Of a stretch of 64,000 nt of DNA, positions 51,455-62,130 are shown piece by piece (the stretch's first letter is position 1; each line of letters begins with the position of its first letter). Source of the DNA: Cristatella mucedo (taxonomy: Eukaryota; Bryozoa; Phylactolaemata; Cristatellidae); contig WPIO01000013.1 of the NCBI GenBank assembly GCA_009760855.2, positions 3,897,501-3,961,500 on the forward strand, written 5' to 3'. The notes beneath the pieces are model-generated. The model was not told where the DNA came from and did not search any database. It saw only the letters and a program-made list of their open reading frames with translations. A program made the translations under genes and the position numbers.

Positions 51455-51640
51455 AAAAATACTAGCTGATTTAACAGCCTCTTTTATATAGCGACAGAAG
51501 AGCTTTTACGGCTATCGCCGCCGCTTGCAGTAGCAATACAGAATCGCCCGCAGCAGGATTCGAACCCACGACCTCGGGGCCGAGGTCGTGAAAAGCAACC
51601 GCCTTACCTAGTGAGCCATTATGGTAGCCTAGCTGGCATG
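51455..51640 (-). mobile_element. tRNA-derived SINE family 2
   Basis: On minus: A box TGGCTCACTAGG, B box GGTTCGAATCC, palindromic insert GACCTCGGCCCCGAGGTC, tail GCGGCGGCGATAGCCGTAAA, GTTAAATCAGCTAGTATTTT. Complete. Confidence 0.9.
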
Positions 51641-53040
51641 AGTAAGAGAAAATATTTAGCACGTACGAGTTAGTTAATAATGTTAAATAACTAACCATGT
51701 ATAATGCCTTTGAGCAGAATAAAAAGAGCGCTAATACCAAGTTCGGATTTTTAACTCCCAAGGGCGTGAGATTTTTCCTTTCTCTCCAGTGCTCCGCTAT
51801 ACCGTGGAGGCGTTACGGTACTGCGTGCAGAGTTATCTTTAACCTGATTATGATTCAGCGCCTTCTGATATCTTTTTTGTTCAAGGTATTAAATAAATTT
51901 CAAAACAGATCCACGCGTTTAAATAAGAGTGCTACATAATAGGATATATCTTCCTATTTCCATTAGCACAAAAGACCTCTATATTTCCGTAGAAGCAAAA
52001 AATTGAGCAAAAATTCACACACCTTTTGGGGTGACATCAATTTTTCAGGTAAGTTATATGACTCTCGCGCCACTTTCAGAGCGCGCCTGACCTAACGAAG
52101 CAAGTAAAACGTACGTAAAATTCCAGCGAAGTGTCTCAAGAGAGTGATCGCGACCAATTTCTGCGCACACCTGCGACCGGATATTATTTGTCACACGCAC
52201 ATGGATTCTGGACAAAGCTACGTGCTCTATAAATGCGGAGTGTATATATTTTGTGTGAAAATATGCGTGCAACTCCGTGTAGCCGCTTATTACTAGTAAC
52301 TGCTGCGAGTAAAGAGGTGACTGATCGAAAGGACGCAATGGACGCAAGCAAGAAGCACCTGCTAGTTCGAGGTCTGTAGTAAAGCTTGAAAGAGCTCTTA
52401 ACAACCGCTCTGTTTATCGTCTCCGACTTCCGCCGTTGCGCTGCTGCCTAGTTACCTGTCGCCAAGTTGGTCAAAGCCAGGCGTGGGGACGCGAGCAGAT
52501 ATATCGAGCTGACGCCGCTGTCGGCTCTGCGACAGTCGTAGCAAATTAAAATTAAAATGCCTACTCAGCGTGATACTAAAACAAGCCTTTTCGCTGGCCG
52601 CATCTTGCTTGCAAATTGCCTCTGTAATTTAATACGAGTGCGCACACGTTTCAGTTGCCTCCGACGTTAAGCAATCCAAACTCGTCGTCCAGGCTAGGCG
52701 GAAGCGGGCGGGGATGGGACAAGTGTCTGATGGGGATGGGTTCTGGCTGCAGACGAGACCGTTGCCACTATTGGGACCGACCCTATTTCGCTTCGCAGTA
52801 GAAAAAATAAGGTCGTTGTCTAGAGGGAGTGAGATGTTCGTGATATATTGAAGTAAATCGTTCAACTCACGAGTCTCGCGGAAGACCAAGGAAACGTCGG
52901 TGCAATGGCTGGAATAAATTCTATGAACTCGGGCTTCCAGTGTTGAAGACCCACTGGATAAATCCAGAGGGTGGCGGTGAATTAATATTTCTCTTCTTTC
53001 CCTGCCACGATATCCATTTCGGATGTTCGTATGCGTAAGT
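51640..53040. other. Intergenic, no gene recognised
   Basis: AT-richer sequence. Longest frames are 116 (52054-52404, minus) and 86 codons (52629-52889, minus), with no recognisable domains or repeats. Confidence 0.45.
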
Positions 53041-53041
53041 G

Positions 53042-53197
53042 GGCCGCGCTGGTTTGGCCCAGTGGTTTAGGTGCTCGCCCCAACCAAGATCAAGGTGAAT
53101 TTATTTCATGACCGAGGTCGTGGGCTCGATCCCCGTGGCGTATGTGAATTGTCTGAATGGAGATTAAGTTCTTTTTGAGCGCTATACAAATGAATTA
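53042..53197 (+). mobile_element. tRNA-derived SINE family 1
   Basis: A box TGGCCCAGTGG (53055-53065) is an exact pol III consensus. B box GGGCTCGATCCCC. Tail TGAATGGAGATTAAGTTC and GAGCGCTATACAAATGAATT. A short ATTTATTTC insertion lies in the middle. A CA/CG-rich microsatellite follows (53200-53236). Confidence 0.9.
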
Positions 53198-53239
53198 CGC
53201 GCACACGTACGCACGCACGCACGCGCGCGCACACACAGA

Positions 53240-53350
53240 GCATAAAAGTAGCACCTCACGATAGCAGGAAGGATGTGCTGTATAGTCGGCTGTAAGAGAG
53301 TAGATGTCGTTGCGGAAGAATTGCGGAAGTGAGTTCCAATGTCAAGGACC
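53240..53350 (-). mobile_element. LINE family 2 fragment
   Basis: Reverse complement with AGTCGGCTGTAAGAGAGTAG, TGCGGAAGAATTGCGGAAGT and GAGTTCCA, matching 23985-24045. Confidence 0.7.
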
Positions 53351-53484
53351 TAGCTGTAGAAGCAATCGTCTTAATGAAGCTTTCAAAATTTAATTTAGGC
53401 AGCTGCCGTATACGAAACCTAAATTTCAAGTACAAAGTGATGATCGCACAGGAGTATCTCCTATTAGAAGGGGCCGTGACAGCC

Positions 53485-53640
53485 AGCGAGGTAAGGTCCT
53501 CGCTCTTTACGACCAAGGTCGTGGGTTGATCATGCAGTCGAGCTATTCATTATTGCCAACTGCAAGCGGTGGTGACTCTCGATAAGGCTCTTCTGTCGCT
53601 ATGGAAATGAGGCGGCTGTCAAATCAGCTAAGATTATTTT
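53485..53640 (+). mobile_element. SINE family 2, degraded head
   Basis: GGTAAGGTCCTCGCTCTTTA, GAGGTCGTGGG-like B-box region (GTCGTGGGTTGATCATGC), tail ACTGCAAGCGGTGGTGACTC and GTCAAATCAGCTAAGATTAT. Confidence 0.75.
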
Positions 53641-53644
53641 TAGT

Positions 53645-54090
53645 TCAGGCACACGCTTGGGGTTTCCTATGAGTAGCAGTTCTGTTTTGTTGTCGTTTAG
53701 TTTAATGAAATTTTCCGACATTCAGGATCGACTACTTCAAGGCAAGCATTGCATTTATCAGTCGCTGCGAAGCGGATTTCGACGGTTTAACTAATAAAAT
53801 GCAGCTAAGTATCATCAGCCTAAAAGCGATAGCCTATTCCATGGGCCCGAGTCACTTTTCCTAAAGGATGAATATAAATGACACAGGTGACTGGTGACTG
53901 GTGGATGAGACCTGATTTCGGCATGACACGGATTGAATATGATCGGACAAGTACGATTTGAACCACGCCAGTGCCTCGTCTGCCTCACCGATCGTCGTTC
54001 TCAATCGTTAAAGTAGGATATCGTGATCAATAGTGTCGAATGCAGCCCTTCTGAGATAGAAGTTACCGGTATATGAATCTTTCACGATAA
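53645..54090 (-). mobile_element. LINE reverse transcriptase fragment (palm with ADD motif)
   Basis: On minus, LINE RT landmarks occur in order: AFDTIDHDI (from about 54035), LYIHPLGK, then GIGYRF followed by a stop and ADDTQLHF, the (F/Y)xDD active-site region, and a downstream LNDNKTELL-like segment read across frames. Stops and shifts make it dead. This is part of ORF2 5' to the tails seen elsewhere. Confidence 0.75.
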
Positions 54091-54274
54091 CAGAGACGTT
54101 GAAAATTTCTTTCCTTTTCTCAAAAAGCAAACGATCTTACTTGGCTGCATAAGCGTGAGTAGATTTTGTATTACCGCTCGATGTAAGACCGTTGATCTAA
54201 CTTAGCAAAATGCATCACGAGAAAGCGGACTGGTGTGCTTAAGCTGTACTTTGCAAAGAGAACGAGCTCTCTAC

Positions 54275-54432
54275 CTGCCTACCTAGTCTGCCTGCATACC
54301 TAGTCTACCTGCATACCTAGTCTACCTGCATACCCAGTCAGCCTGCCTACCTAATCTACCTGCCTACCTAATCTGCCTGCCTACCTAATCTACCTGGCTA
54401 CCTAATCTACCTGCCTACCTAGTCTACCTGCC
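54275..54432. repeat. Minisatellite of CTACCTGCCTACCTAATCTA-like units
   Basis: About ten imperfect 15-16-bp units built on CTGCCTACCTAATCTAC (variants CTGCATACCTAGTCTAC). About 158 bp. Confidence 0.9.
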
Positions 54433-54439
54433 GTGACAG

Positions 54440-55000
54440 TCGTTCGAACTCATTTAGTGATACCAGCACAGCTAGGGGTCGTGCCTGGATGCACACCTGA
54501 GTGGAGCTCAGTGGCCACCAGGTTGGGCGTGGCAGGTCTCGCTAGAACAGACACATCGTAAGCTGTGAAATTCTTTAAGCAGACACACGGAGAATATCGC
54601 GCGGCAGCTGCTTCTAGCGAAAAGTCATGCCTTCAGGAGTTGTCTCCCCAAGCCTAGGATGTATCCCCCCCCTATATTTAATGAGCATTCGCCTTTGAGC
54701 GTCTGACGGGTTTGGCAGACCCGTTCAGACAGAAAAGTCGTTCGTTCCCTCCGGGAACAAGCATCATAAATGATGCAGACAGCAATTGTCGGAGCACTCA
54801 CTTACAAAAGTCTACCATAGCTCTGCTGTAGATCTAACTCGACGCCAATCCTAGATAGTGAGAATTTAAGTAACTTTCGCCCGCTCTTCCTTCCGCAATT
54901 CTTCTCCAAGACACTTGAATAGGTGGTGGCATAGCAACCAAACAATTAAGTAAATTCATCTAATCTTGCTAGCAAGTTTCAATGATGATCTAGAGCTAAT
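54440..55000. other. Intergenic, nothing recognised
   Basis: No open frame of note. One inverted pair CGTCTGACGGGTTTGGCAG / CAGACCCGTTCAGAC-like at 54700-54730. Confidence 0.4.
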
Positions 55001-55009
55001 AATTTGACT

Positions 55010-55345
55010 GAAATTGCTCCGCTTCGGCCTCATCGTTTGACATTCTCAACCACACTGATCAGGGTACGGCCTGCGTGGTGCTCCTCAGAAGTATTTGACA
55101 CTATTGACCTCTAGATCCTTCTGGAGCGCCTCTCCAGAGGAAAATGTATCACCGGCACAGTGCTGAACTGGCTTAAGTCTCATCTCCACGAGAGATGTCC
55201 GAGGGAGGTGCGTAAACAGCAGCCGGTCATCTGGAGAGCCATTAAAGAACGGGTCAGTACCTCACGATTCGTTCTTTGGCCCCATTTTCCTCATTAACTA
55301 TACTCTCCATCTGGCCGATGTCACTGCCAGACACGATTCTGGCGC
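55010..55345 (+). mobile_element. LINE reverse transcriptase fragment (fingers/palm)
   Basis: The + strand, crossing two or three frame breaks: HTDQGTACVVLLRS, FDTIDL, ILLERLSRGKCITGTVLNWL, KSHLHER, then VLWPHFPH-like. This corresponds to the segment 5' of the ADD motif in L2/CR1 elements. A decayed tail is present at 55590-55640. Confidence 0.7.
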
Positions 55346-55799
55346 TCACATCTAGGCCGAGCGCACCTAGCTCGAGCTGTAACCTTTGGCCTGGCTCCTA
55401 AGGCTAACCTTTGGCTCCTCATCAGCTGATCTGCTCACTTTGTTACTCACCAGATCCGCGACCGGTGACCGCGAGTGACCCTTCATGTGTCTTCATGTTC
55501 TCTCTAAAGAGCTGTCCTGAGCGTGAGCGTGATCGTTTGCTCGAGGACGACATCTATGATCGCTAGCCGCATGCTATCGATTCTCTTGCAGCGAGTTGTA
55601 AAGCGCCTGGATAGAGATCTTTCTCCTAGGGTGCTATGCACACACGACCGACTATCATCATTATTGTGATTGTTAATATACGTTAAGATTAGATGGCACG
55701 CTGATTCGGCGTCAAAATCGTGATTTTTGCTAGGGGCATACACAGCAAGCCTACCGTAAAGGGTAGCCGTGGCCATTAATAAAACAATAATACAAATAT

Positions 55800-55870
55800 A
55801 ATTCATTTGTTATAGTGCCCTAAGAGAGCTCAATCTTTATTCCGACGCTTCTGCCGCGGGGCTCGAGCCG
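55800..55870 (-). mobile_element. SINE family 1, 3' part only
   Basis: Reverse complement of the B box and tail: GGGGCTCGAGCC, GAGCTCAATCTTTATTC and AGTGCCCTAAGAGAG. Confidence 0.65.
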
Positions 55871-56565
55871 TATCTCTGTCTGTAAATCCTCAATACGACA
55901 AAGACTATGTGGGTGTTACGCATGAGAGTTTTGTACTGCCCACTCACAGCCTAAGCGGCTTTCGGTACGCATTCGGGCGCCAACAGACCTCGTCTCACGA
56001 AACAAAGAGAAGGCGAGAAGCATAGTAGAGTCAGGAGAGCAGCTGAGGTAGTGATTAACATGGAAGTAGCAGCTAAAGACCGCTGAAAAGGATGCACAAT
56101 AGTCGGCCGCAGGAAAGTAGTTGTCTGTATAGGAATCATGGAAGTGAGTTCCACAGTATATAAGACCTGCAGAATAAAGCTTCCGTCGCCAACGGTCTTT
56201 AAGGAGTGAAATGGAACAGCTAATGTATTATCCATACTGGAACTGAGGGCATAAGGAGGCTGAAGCTGGTGCAGCAGTTAAGCTAGGTACGGAGGAGCCA
56301 TGCCGTGGCCTTGGCCTTGTTGGTCAGTGTAAGAACTTTGCTCTGTATCTGCTGATCATTCGGCCGCCATCCTAGCTCTTTTAGCAAAGGAGACATGCGG
56401 TCGAACCTCTGGAATTTGCAAACTAGCCTTGCAGCCAAATTCACGACCATCTGTAGTGGCATAATTGCTCTTTTCGGTAGACCAGCCAAAAAGGGAATTA
56501 CAACAATATAGCCGAGACGGAACTACGGAGCTAGTTAATGTTTTTGAAAGCCTCCATGGAAGACA
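55870..56565 (-). mobile_element. LINE family 2 3' part
   Basis: Same structure as 23745-24440: tail with GTATCTCTGTCTGTAAATCC, then MDNTLAVPFHSLKTVGDGSF, and further 5' LAARLVCKFQRFDRMSPLLK. The two copies are paralogous insertions, diverged, both broken. Confidence 0.85.
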
Positions 56566-56729
56566 GTACCTAATCTTGGATAGGAATCGGACATCATGGC
56601 TAGCTGTGAAGGCAGTCTTCTGAAAAAAGCTTTTACAATTTAGGCAGTAAGTCGCAGTCAGGAAGTAAAGCCTGCATCTCCAGCAGGTGAGGCCTTCCCG
56701 TCGCTGCTATGCCTCAATCAGCCACTAAA

Positions 56730-58320
56730 ACCTCAGGAGGCGGCCATTCGCCGAGCTCCGCACCAGCTGCGGCTACCGTAGACTCCTTCCAGGAAAGCTT
56801 GCGTTGCACAATACGTTAGCTTCACGTTGCACGCCGAGCCAGCTCCCCTCGCTCGGCTGAGCACACCCTCACCAGCTGGTCGTCATTCGCGGATCCGTTG
56901 AATCGCTGCGAGATCGATGGCCACTCGGTCCGCACTGCCACGCGCCGTGCCGAGGCGAACCGTAAATGAATCGCCTTTACGACATCCCCCCGCCGCGCTC
57001 GGCGCCCCTTCGGCGCCCCTTCGAGCAATAAGATGGCGGTGGCGGCGGTGCCGGCGTACGCGAGCTGACGCTGGCAATCTGTGTCTAGAGGGCAGAGAAT
57101 GACGAGCGACGGTTTCTCGCGGCGCCACCATGACAAGCCGTAATTGGACCGCGAGCTTGGAGGAGGAGGAGGAGGAGGAGGAGGAGGAGGAGGAGGAGGA
57201 GGAGGAGGAGGAGGAGGAGGAGGAGGAGGAGGAGGAGGAGGAGGAGGAGGAGGAGGAAGAGGAGGAGGAGGAGGAGGGGGAGGAGGAGGAGGAGGAGGAG
57301 GAGGAGGAGGAGGAGGAGGAGGAGGAGGAGGAGGAAGAGGAGGAAGAGGAGGCGAGCCTGTCTCGATCCGCTTCGTCTTCCCCCTCCCCCCCATTGCACC
57401 CGCGCGGGCCGCCCCCAGAGCGAGCGACGCCCGACCAACCTCGATCTGCGGAGGCCGATCGCCGCCGATCGAGCTAGGTCGGGCGTCGCGGGTCGCCGCA
57501 TATCCGCGAGTCCGTCGTCCGCAGGCCGCCTCGGCCGCTCTCGCCAGCGGCGGTTTAAAATGGTGGCGCGTGGCCGACCTGAGCCGCCGACGATAACTCG
57601 GCTGCATATTCGCGACTTTGAGAAGAGCAATGGCTGCCGGCAAGCTGCAACGTCTGCCGCGCCGCTTCGCCGTAGCTCCGAGGCAAGTATTGTCCCGGGC
57701 GACTCGGCTGGCCTTCTTGTGCCGAGCAATCGGCACGAAATCTTTCAGTTCGCTACGTCCGAAATCTCAATCGGCATACGTCAAACTGGCGGGAGGGGAA
57801 GCACGCGTCACGTGACTAATTTTTCGGCACGTTCGCCGGGGTCAGAATGTCGAAAGCTTCTTCCTTCCAAGGACTCTTCAATGCGATTGAAACGGCCGAG
57901 CGGCTGGGCGCCCGAGGCCTCGGGGACTCAGGACCGCTGCCCTAATTTAAGCTATGCCGCCATTATTAGGCTGCGATTATTATTTTCGGCTGGCAGTGCT
58001 CGCGGCGTTCTTGATAGCTTCGCACGAAAACGATGGGTCGCCGGAGCCGGAAGTTGCGGTTGCGATCGCGAGCGCACACTCGACGCTGGCTGCGTCGCCA
58101 GTCGAATGCGCGCGCCGCGTCCATTCGGCCTGTCGCTGCGAGGCGCGCCGAGCTCGTGCAGCGTCGAGGAGCGACGTTGGGCTGAACGCCAACGATCTCA
58201 GGGAGAATCGCCACCGTCAGTAACCCAGGCACGCGACCACCGAAGGCTCGCTCGCTTCCGCGCACACTGTCTCTTTGCCTCTCTCTAAAAATACGACGAC
58301 CCCTTCGAAAAGTTATTGGG
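56730..58320. promoter_or_regulatory. CpG-rich promoter-like region
   Basis: About 1.6 kb of GC- and CpG-rich sequence unlike its flanks. Contains a YY1-like AAGATGGCGGT at 57030-57040, AAAATGGTGGC (57557-57567) preceded by GGTTTAAAATGG, and a start in good context at 57630 (+) reading MAAGKLQRLPRRFAVAP, followed by the donor-like CCGAGGCAAGT. That would be a first exon with basic, mitochondrial-presequence-like composition. No downstream exon recognised before a LINE at 58405. Confidence 0.35.
57154..57353. repeat. (GGA)n trinucleotide array
   Basis: About 200 bp of GGA units on + with a few GGAAGA and GGGG interruptions. Poly-Glu, poly-Gly, poly-Pro and poly-Leu frames across it are artefacts. 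Confidence 0.97.
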
Positions 58321-58404
58321 CCTCTGGCCACTGCGAGTGTGGCTGGGGCAGACTTGTGGCAGTTTGTTCTATGAGCCCGACACCTAAAAGGCTTAAAGGC
58401 CTAA

Positions 58405-59190
58405 CAAGTCTAACATAGCTAAAATTCGGGCTTGCTTAGATAAAGACACCACGTCCAAGTTGGTCCATGCATTCGTGACATCCCGTCTCGACTTCTGCAA
58501 CTCACTGCTTACTGGCCTACCAGCATGTGCGATCAGACGATTGCAGCTGGTGCAAAACTCTGCAGCTAGGCTTGTCTGTCGTGAGAGTCGCAGTTGCCAC
58601 ATTACTCCGCTTCTCGCCGACCTGCACTGGCTACCAGTCAAGCAACGGATTGACTTCAAGGTTTTGTCGCTCTTTTTTAGGTCCCTTCATTCTATGGCTC
58701 CAGCCTATCTCTCAGATATACTACCCCCTCAGGCTAAGCATCGTACCACCCGCTTTTCGGAATCCAACAGTCTAGAAATACCTCATACAAACCTTAAATC
58801 CTTTGGAGACCGTGCATTTAGTTCATATGCTCCCAAAGCCTGGAACTCCCTCCTGACCTGCGTCAGAACATCCCCTGACCTGACGACATTTAAAAGGAAC
58901 CTAAAAACACACCTATTTAGGACAGCATTTAGCGGGTCCCTGTAATTCGTCCTTCACGTGCTTATGCGTGCTGACACTGTGCATGCTGCCACTAACCACA
59001 TTTGCATGCTGACCCTGTGCACGTCACCCCTAACCATATTATTCATTTTGTTTGTTTTTCAAGCATGATTTTACTTACCATTCTATTGCATATCACTTTG
59101 CAGCAAATGTAAAGCGCCTAGAAAGAGATTAAGTTCTCTGAGGGTGCTTTATCAAGTGAATTATTATTATTATTATTATTATTAAGAGCC
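58405..59190 (+). mobile_element. Best-preserved LINE family 1 3' end
   Basis: Open for 161 codons of ORF2 C-terminus (MVHAFVTSRLDFCNSLLTGL ... THLFRTAFSGSL), then stop, about 210-bp 3'UTR, a hairpin-forming tail (AAAGCGCCTAGAAAGAGATT then TTCTCTGAGGGTGCTTT) and (ATT)8. 5'-truncated. It is inserted into CTAAAAGGC-type sequence that has a second copy at 59650-59715. Confidence 0.93.
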
Positions 59191-59756
59191 TTAAAAGGTG
59201 GGGCTTAGTATCCCTTTCTACGAGCTAACGCTAACGCTGCTTCGTATGTCACTTTCCGGGGGCGGGGCGGGGGAGGAGTGCTCAAACCCTTTGACCAGCA
59301 GCTATGGCGTGGTGAGAACCGCCCGCGTTCTTTCTCTATTTATTTAGGTTTATTTCAGGCCGTCTGGCGCCTAAGCGCCACGATTGGTTTACCATTCACT
59401 GTGCGATTGGCATGACGTTGCTCTGAGGCTAATTCAGGTGCTCGGTAAAGCATACAATAAAAATATTTCCTGTTTTATGACGTCACGTCTGACGTTTGGA
59501 GATTAAATATGCTTACAATTAAAGGTGAGCGTAGCACGAAAGCCTGCGATATCGTCTAGCAGAAACATAAGCGCACACACATCGTTAAAATATATAAAAA
59601 GATACCATTCGATCCATGATATCTAAAGATACCATTACATCATTGTCCGTCTATGTGCCCGACATCTAAAAGCCTAAAAGGCGGCAGTATCCCTTTCTAC
59701 GAACACGCTAATGCTGCTGGGGCGGAGCGGAGCTGGGCGGGGCGGAGCTGGGCAGG
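59190..59756. other. Intergenic; duplicated flank
   Basis: 59205-59245 and 59665-59715 share CAGTATCCCTTTCTACGA and CTAACGCTGCT-like sequence. No gene seen. Confidence 0.5.
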
Positions 59757-59783
59757 GTGGGGGGGGGGGGGGGGGGGGGGGGG
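59757..59783. repeat. Homopolymer G run
   Basis: About 27 consecutive G residues on +, within GGCGGAGCTGGGC repeats. Could form a G-quadruplex. The length may be unreliable. Confidence 0.9.
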
Positions 59784-59796
59784 CGGGCTCTTCCCA

Positions 59797-59893
59797 ACCA
59801 GGTCTGGCTGAGGTCGTGGGCTCGAGCTCCGTGGCATACGTGAAGCGCCTGAATAGAGATTAAGTTCTCTTAGGCGCTATGCAAATGAGTAAT
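59797..59893 (+). mobile_element. SINE family 1, 3' half
   Basis: GAGGTCGTGGGCTCGAGCTC, AAGCGCCTGAATAGAGATTA, TTAGGCGCTATGCAAATGAG. Its tail forms the outer part of the large inverted repeat at 59854-60095. Confidence 0.75.
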
Positions 59894-60095
59894 AAAAATA
59901 ACAAAAACACACTTGATAAAGCGCCCTCAGAGAACTCAATCTCCCTCCAGACGCTTTCTCTTCTCACTCCTTCGTTTCCTGTGCAGCAGATGTAAAGCCT
60001 GGAGGGAGATTGAGTTCTCTGAGGGCGCTTTATCAAGTGTGTTTTCGTTATTATTATTACTCGTTTGCATAGCGCCTAAGAGAACTTAATCTCTA
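59854..60095. repeat. 97-bp inverted repeat with 48-nt loop
   Basis: Left arm 59854-59950, right arm 59999-60095. The arms are the same length and I count 94 of 97 positions complementary. The inner 47 bp are perfect. Each arm is a SINE tail fused to a LINE tail; the arms face each other. Confidence 0.9.
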
Positions 60096-60870
60096 CATAA
60101 CATTGCTAAAATTCGGGCTTGTATAGATAAGGATGCCACGTCTAAGTTGGTCCACGTATTTGTGACATCCCGTCTTGACTTCTGTAAATCACTGCTTACT
60201 GGCCTACCGGCATGTGCAATCAGGCGATTAAAGCTGGTGCAAAACTCCGCAGCTAGGCTTGTCTGTCGTGAGCGTCGCACTTGCCAAATCACATCACTTC
60301 TCACCGACCTGCACTGGCTACCAGCCAAGAAACGGATCGAATTCAAGGTTTTGTCGCTCACTTTTAGGTCACCTCGTTCTTTGGCTCCAGCCTATCTCTC
60401 AGATCTAATTCCCACCAGGCCAAGCATCGTACCACCCGCTTTTCGGAATCCAACAGTTTACCAGTACCTCGTACAAACCTTAAATCCGTTGGAGACCGTG
60501 CATTCGTATGTATTCGTATGTATTAGTTCGTATGCTCCCAAAATCTGGAACTCGCTCCCGACTTGCGTCAGAACATCTCCTGACTTGACCACATTTAAAA
60601 AGAACTTAAGAACGCACCTATTTAGGACAGCATTTAGTGGGTCCCTGCGATTAGTCATTCATGTGCTTATACATGCTGACTGTGAATGCTGCCAATAACC
60701 ACACTTGCATGCTGACCCCCGTGCATATAATCCCTAAACATGTTATTTATGTTGTTTATCAAGCATGGTATTACTCACCATTCAGTTGCGTTTCCCCTTG
60801 CAGTAAATGTAAAGCACCTTGACAGAGATTGAGTTCGCTGAGGGCGCTTTATCAAGTGTATTATTACTAT
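60096..60870 (+). mobile_element. LINE family 1 3' end
   Basis: ORF2 tail open for 183 codons (from about 60147, MVHVFVTSRLDFCKSLLTGL), carrying a small internal duplication of the TTCGTATGTA region near 60505-60525, then 3'UTR and tail ending TATTATTACTATT. Confidence 0.9.
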
Positions 60871-60944
60871 TTTAAACTGAATGGCCACTAAAGCAACTTA
60901 TTATGGGCAAACCGAGTGACTCGTAATTGAAATGATTGGAATGC

Positions 60945-61960
60945 TCACAATCGGCTCTGCCGGCATGTCTCCGGTTGCATCTGCACGCAATCTAGGTGTC
61001 CTGTTTCAGTGACCTTTCATTAGACGACCACATCAGCTCAACAGTCAAGTCTGCCCACTTTCAGCTACATAACATCGTTAACATTCGGGCTTGCTTAGAC
61101 AGGGACACTGCATCCACATTGGTCCATGCATTTATGACATCCCGTCTCGACTGCAACTCAATTCTTGCTGGTCTACCGGCTTGTGCAATCAGGCGCTTGT
61201 AGCTGGTGCAAATCTCTACAGCTAGGCTTGTCTGTCGTGAGCGTCAGAGTTGCCACATCGTACCACTTCTAGCCGACCTGCACTGGCTTCCTGTCAAGCA
61301 ACGGATTGACTTCAAGATTTTGTCGCTCACATTTACGTCCAGCCATTCTCTTGTTCTAACCTAACTATCAGAACTAATCCCTCACTAGGCTAGGCATCCT
61401 ACTACCCGCTCTTCTGAATCTTAACGTTTAGCTCGCATGCACCTAAAATCCTTTGGAGATCGCCCCTTTAGTTCGTACACTCCTAAAGCCTGGAGATCAC
61501 TCCCGAATGAGTCACGACTTCACTGGCTTGACGACAATTAAATAGAGGCTTTAAACGTAACTGCTCTTAGCGGCATATAGTGCGTCATTTTGATTCGTCA
61601 TTTATGTGCTTAGGCCTGCTGTCCACTGACCACTGCTAGCTGCCACTAATAACCATATTTTACATATTGATACTGTAACAAATGGTTAGTGGTCCTGTCC
61701 GGCGCTTCGTAAGCCAGCCCGAGGCTATTAGGGGTGATCAAAGAGGCAATCGAACGAAACCCCCGGCCAGTCTTGGATCATCGCGGGCTAACAAAACGAC
61801 ACCGACGACGATCGCGCAGTGCCGGTCGCGCCGAGCGCACGTCCGTTTAAATCGAGCACGTTACCGCTGGTAATTTGATTGCACTTCCTGTACAGATTAG
61901 GCAAAGTGTCTAGAAAGAGATCAAGTTCCCTGAGGGTGCCGTACAAATCTATTATTGCTA
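60945..61960 (+). mobile_element. Degenerate LINE family 1 copy with inserted GC-rich segment
   Basis: From NIGSAGMSPVASARNLGV and DLSLDDHISSTVKSAHFQLH onward, with many stops, to a tail near 61890-61960. The 3'UTR is interrupted at about 61685-61865 by GC-rich sequence foreign to the family. Confidence 0.8.
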
Positions 61961-61994
61961 TTAATATTATTATTACTATAAATGAGCTAGGCAA

Positions 61995-62130
61995 TAATAG
62001 TAATACATTTGTTTTACGCCCCCGGAGAACTTAATTTCTGTCTAGACACTTTACATTTACTGCAAAGGAAGCCTGATTGAATCGTTAATAATTGTAGAAT
62101 GCTCAACGACAACAAGCATAACATGGTTAG
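61995..62130 (-). mobile_element. LINE family 1 tail
   Basis: Reverse complement: GGAGAACTTAATTTCTGTCT, CACTTTACATTTACTGCAAA, AACATGGTTAGAGGTGACAT. Confidence 0.75.

Noticed and set aside
54275-54432. CRISPR-like array
   Set aside because: The 15-16-bp units are contiguous with no spacers, in an animal genome. It is a minisatellite.
57085-57736. Poly-Pro, poly-Leu, poly-Gly and poly-Glu frames near 57.1-57.7 kb
   Set aside because: All cross the (GGA)n array in different frames and owe their length to it.
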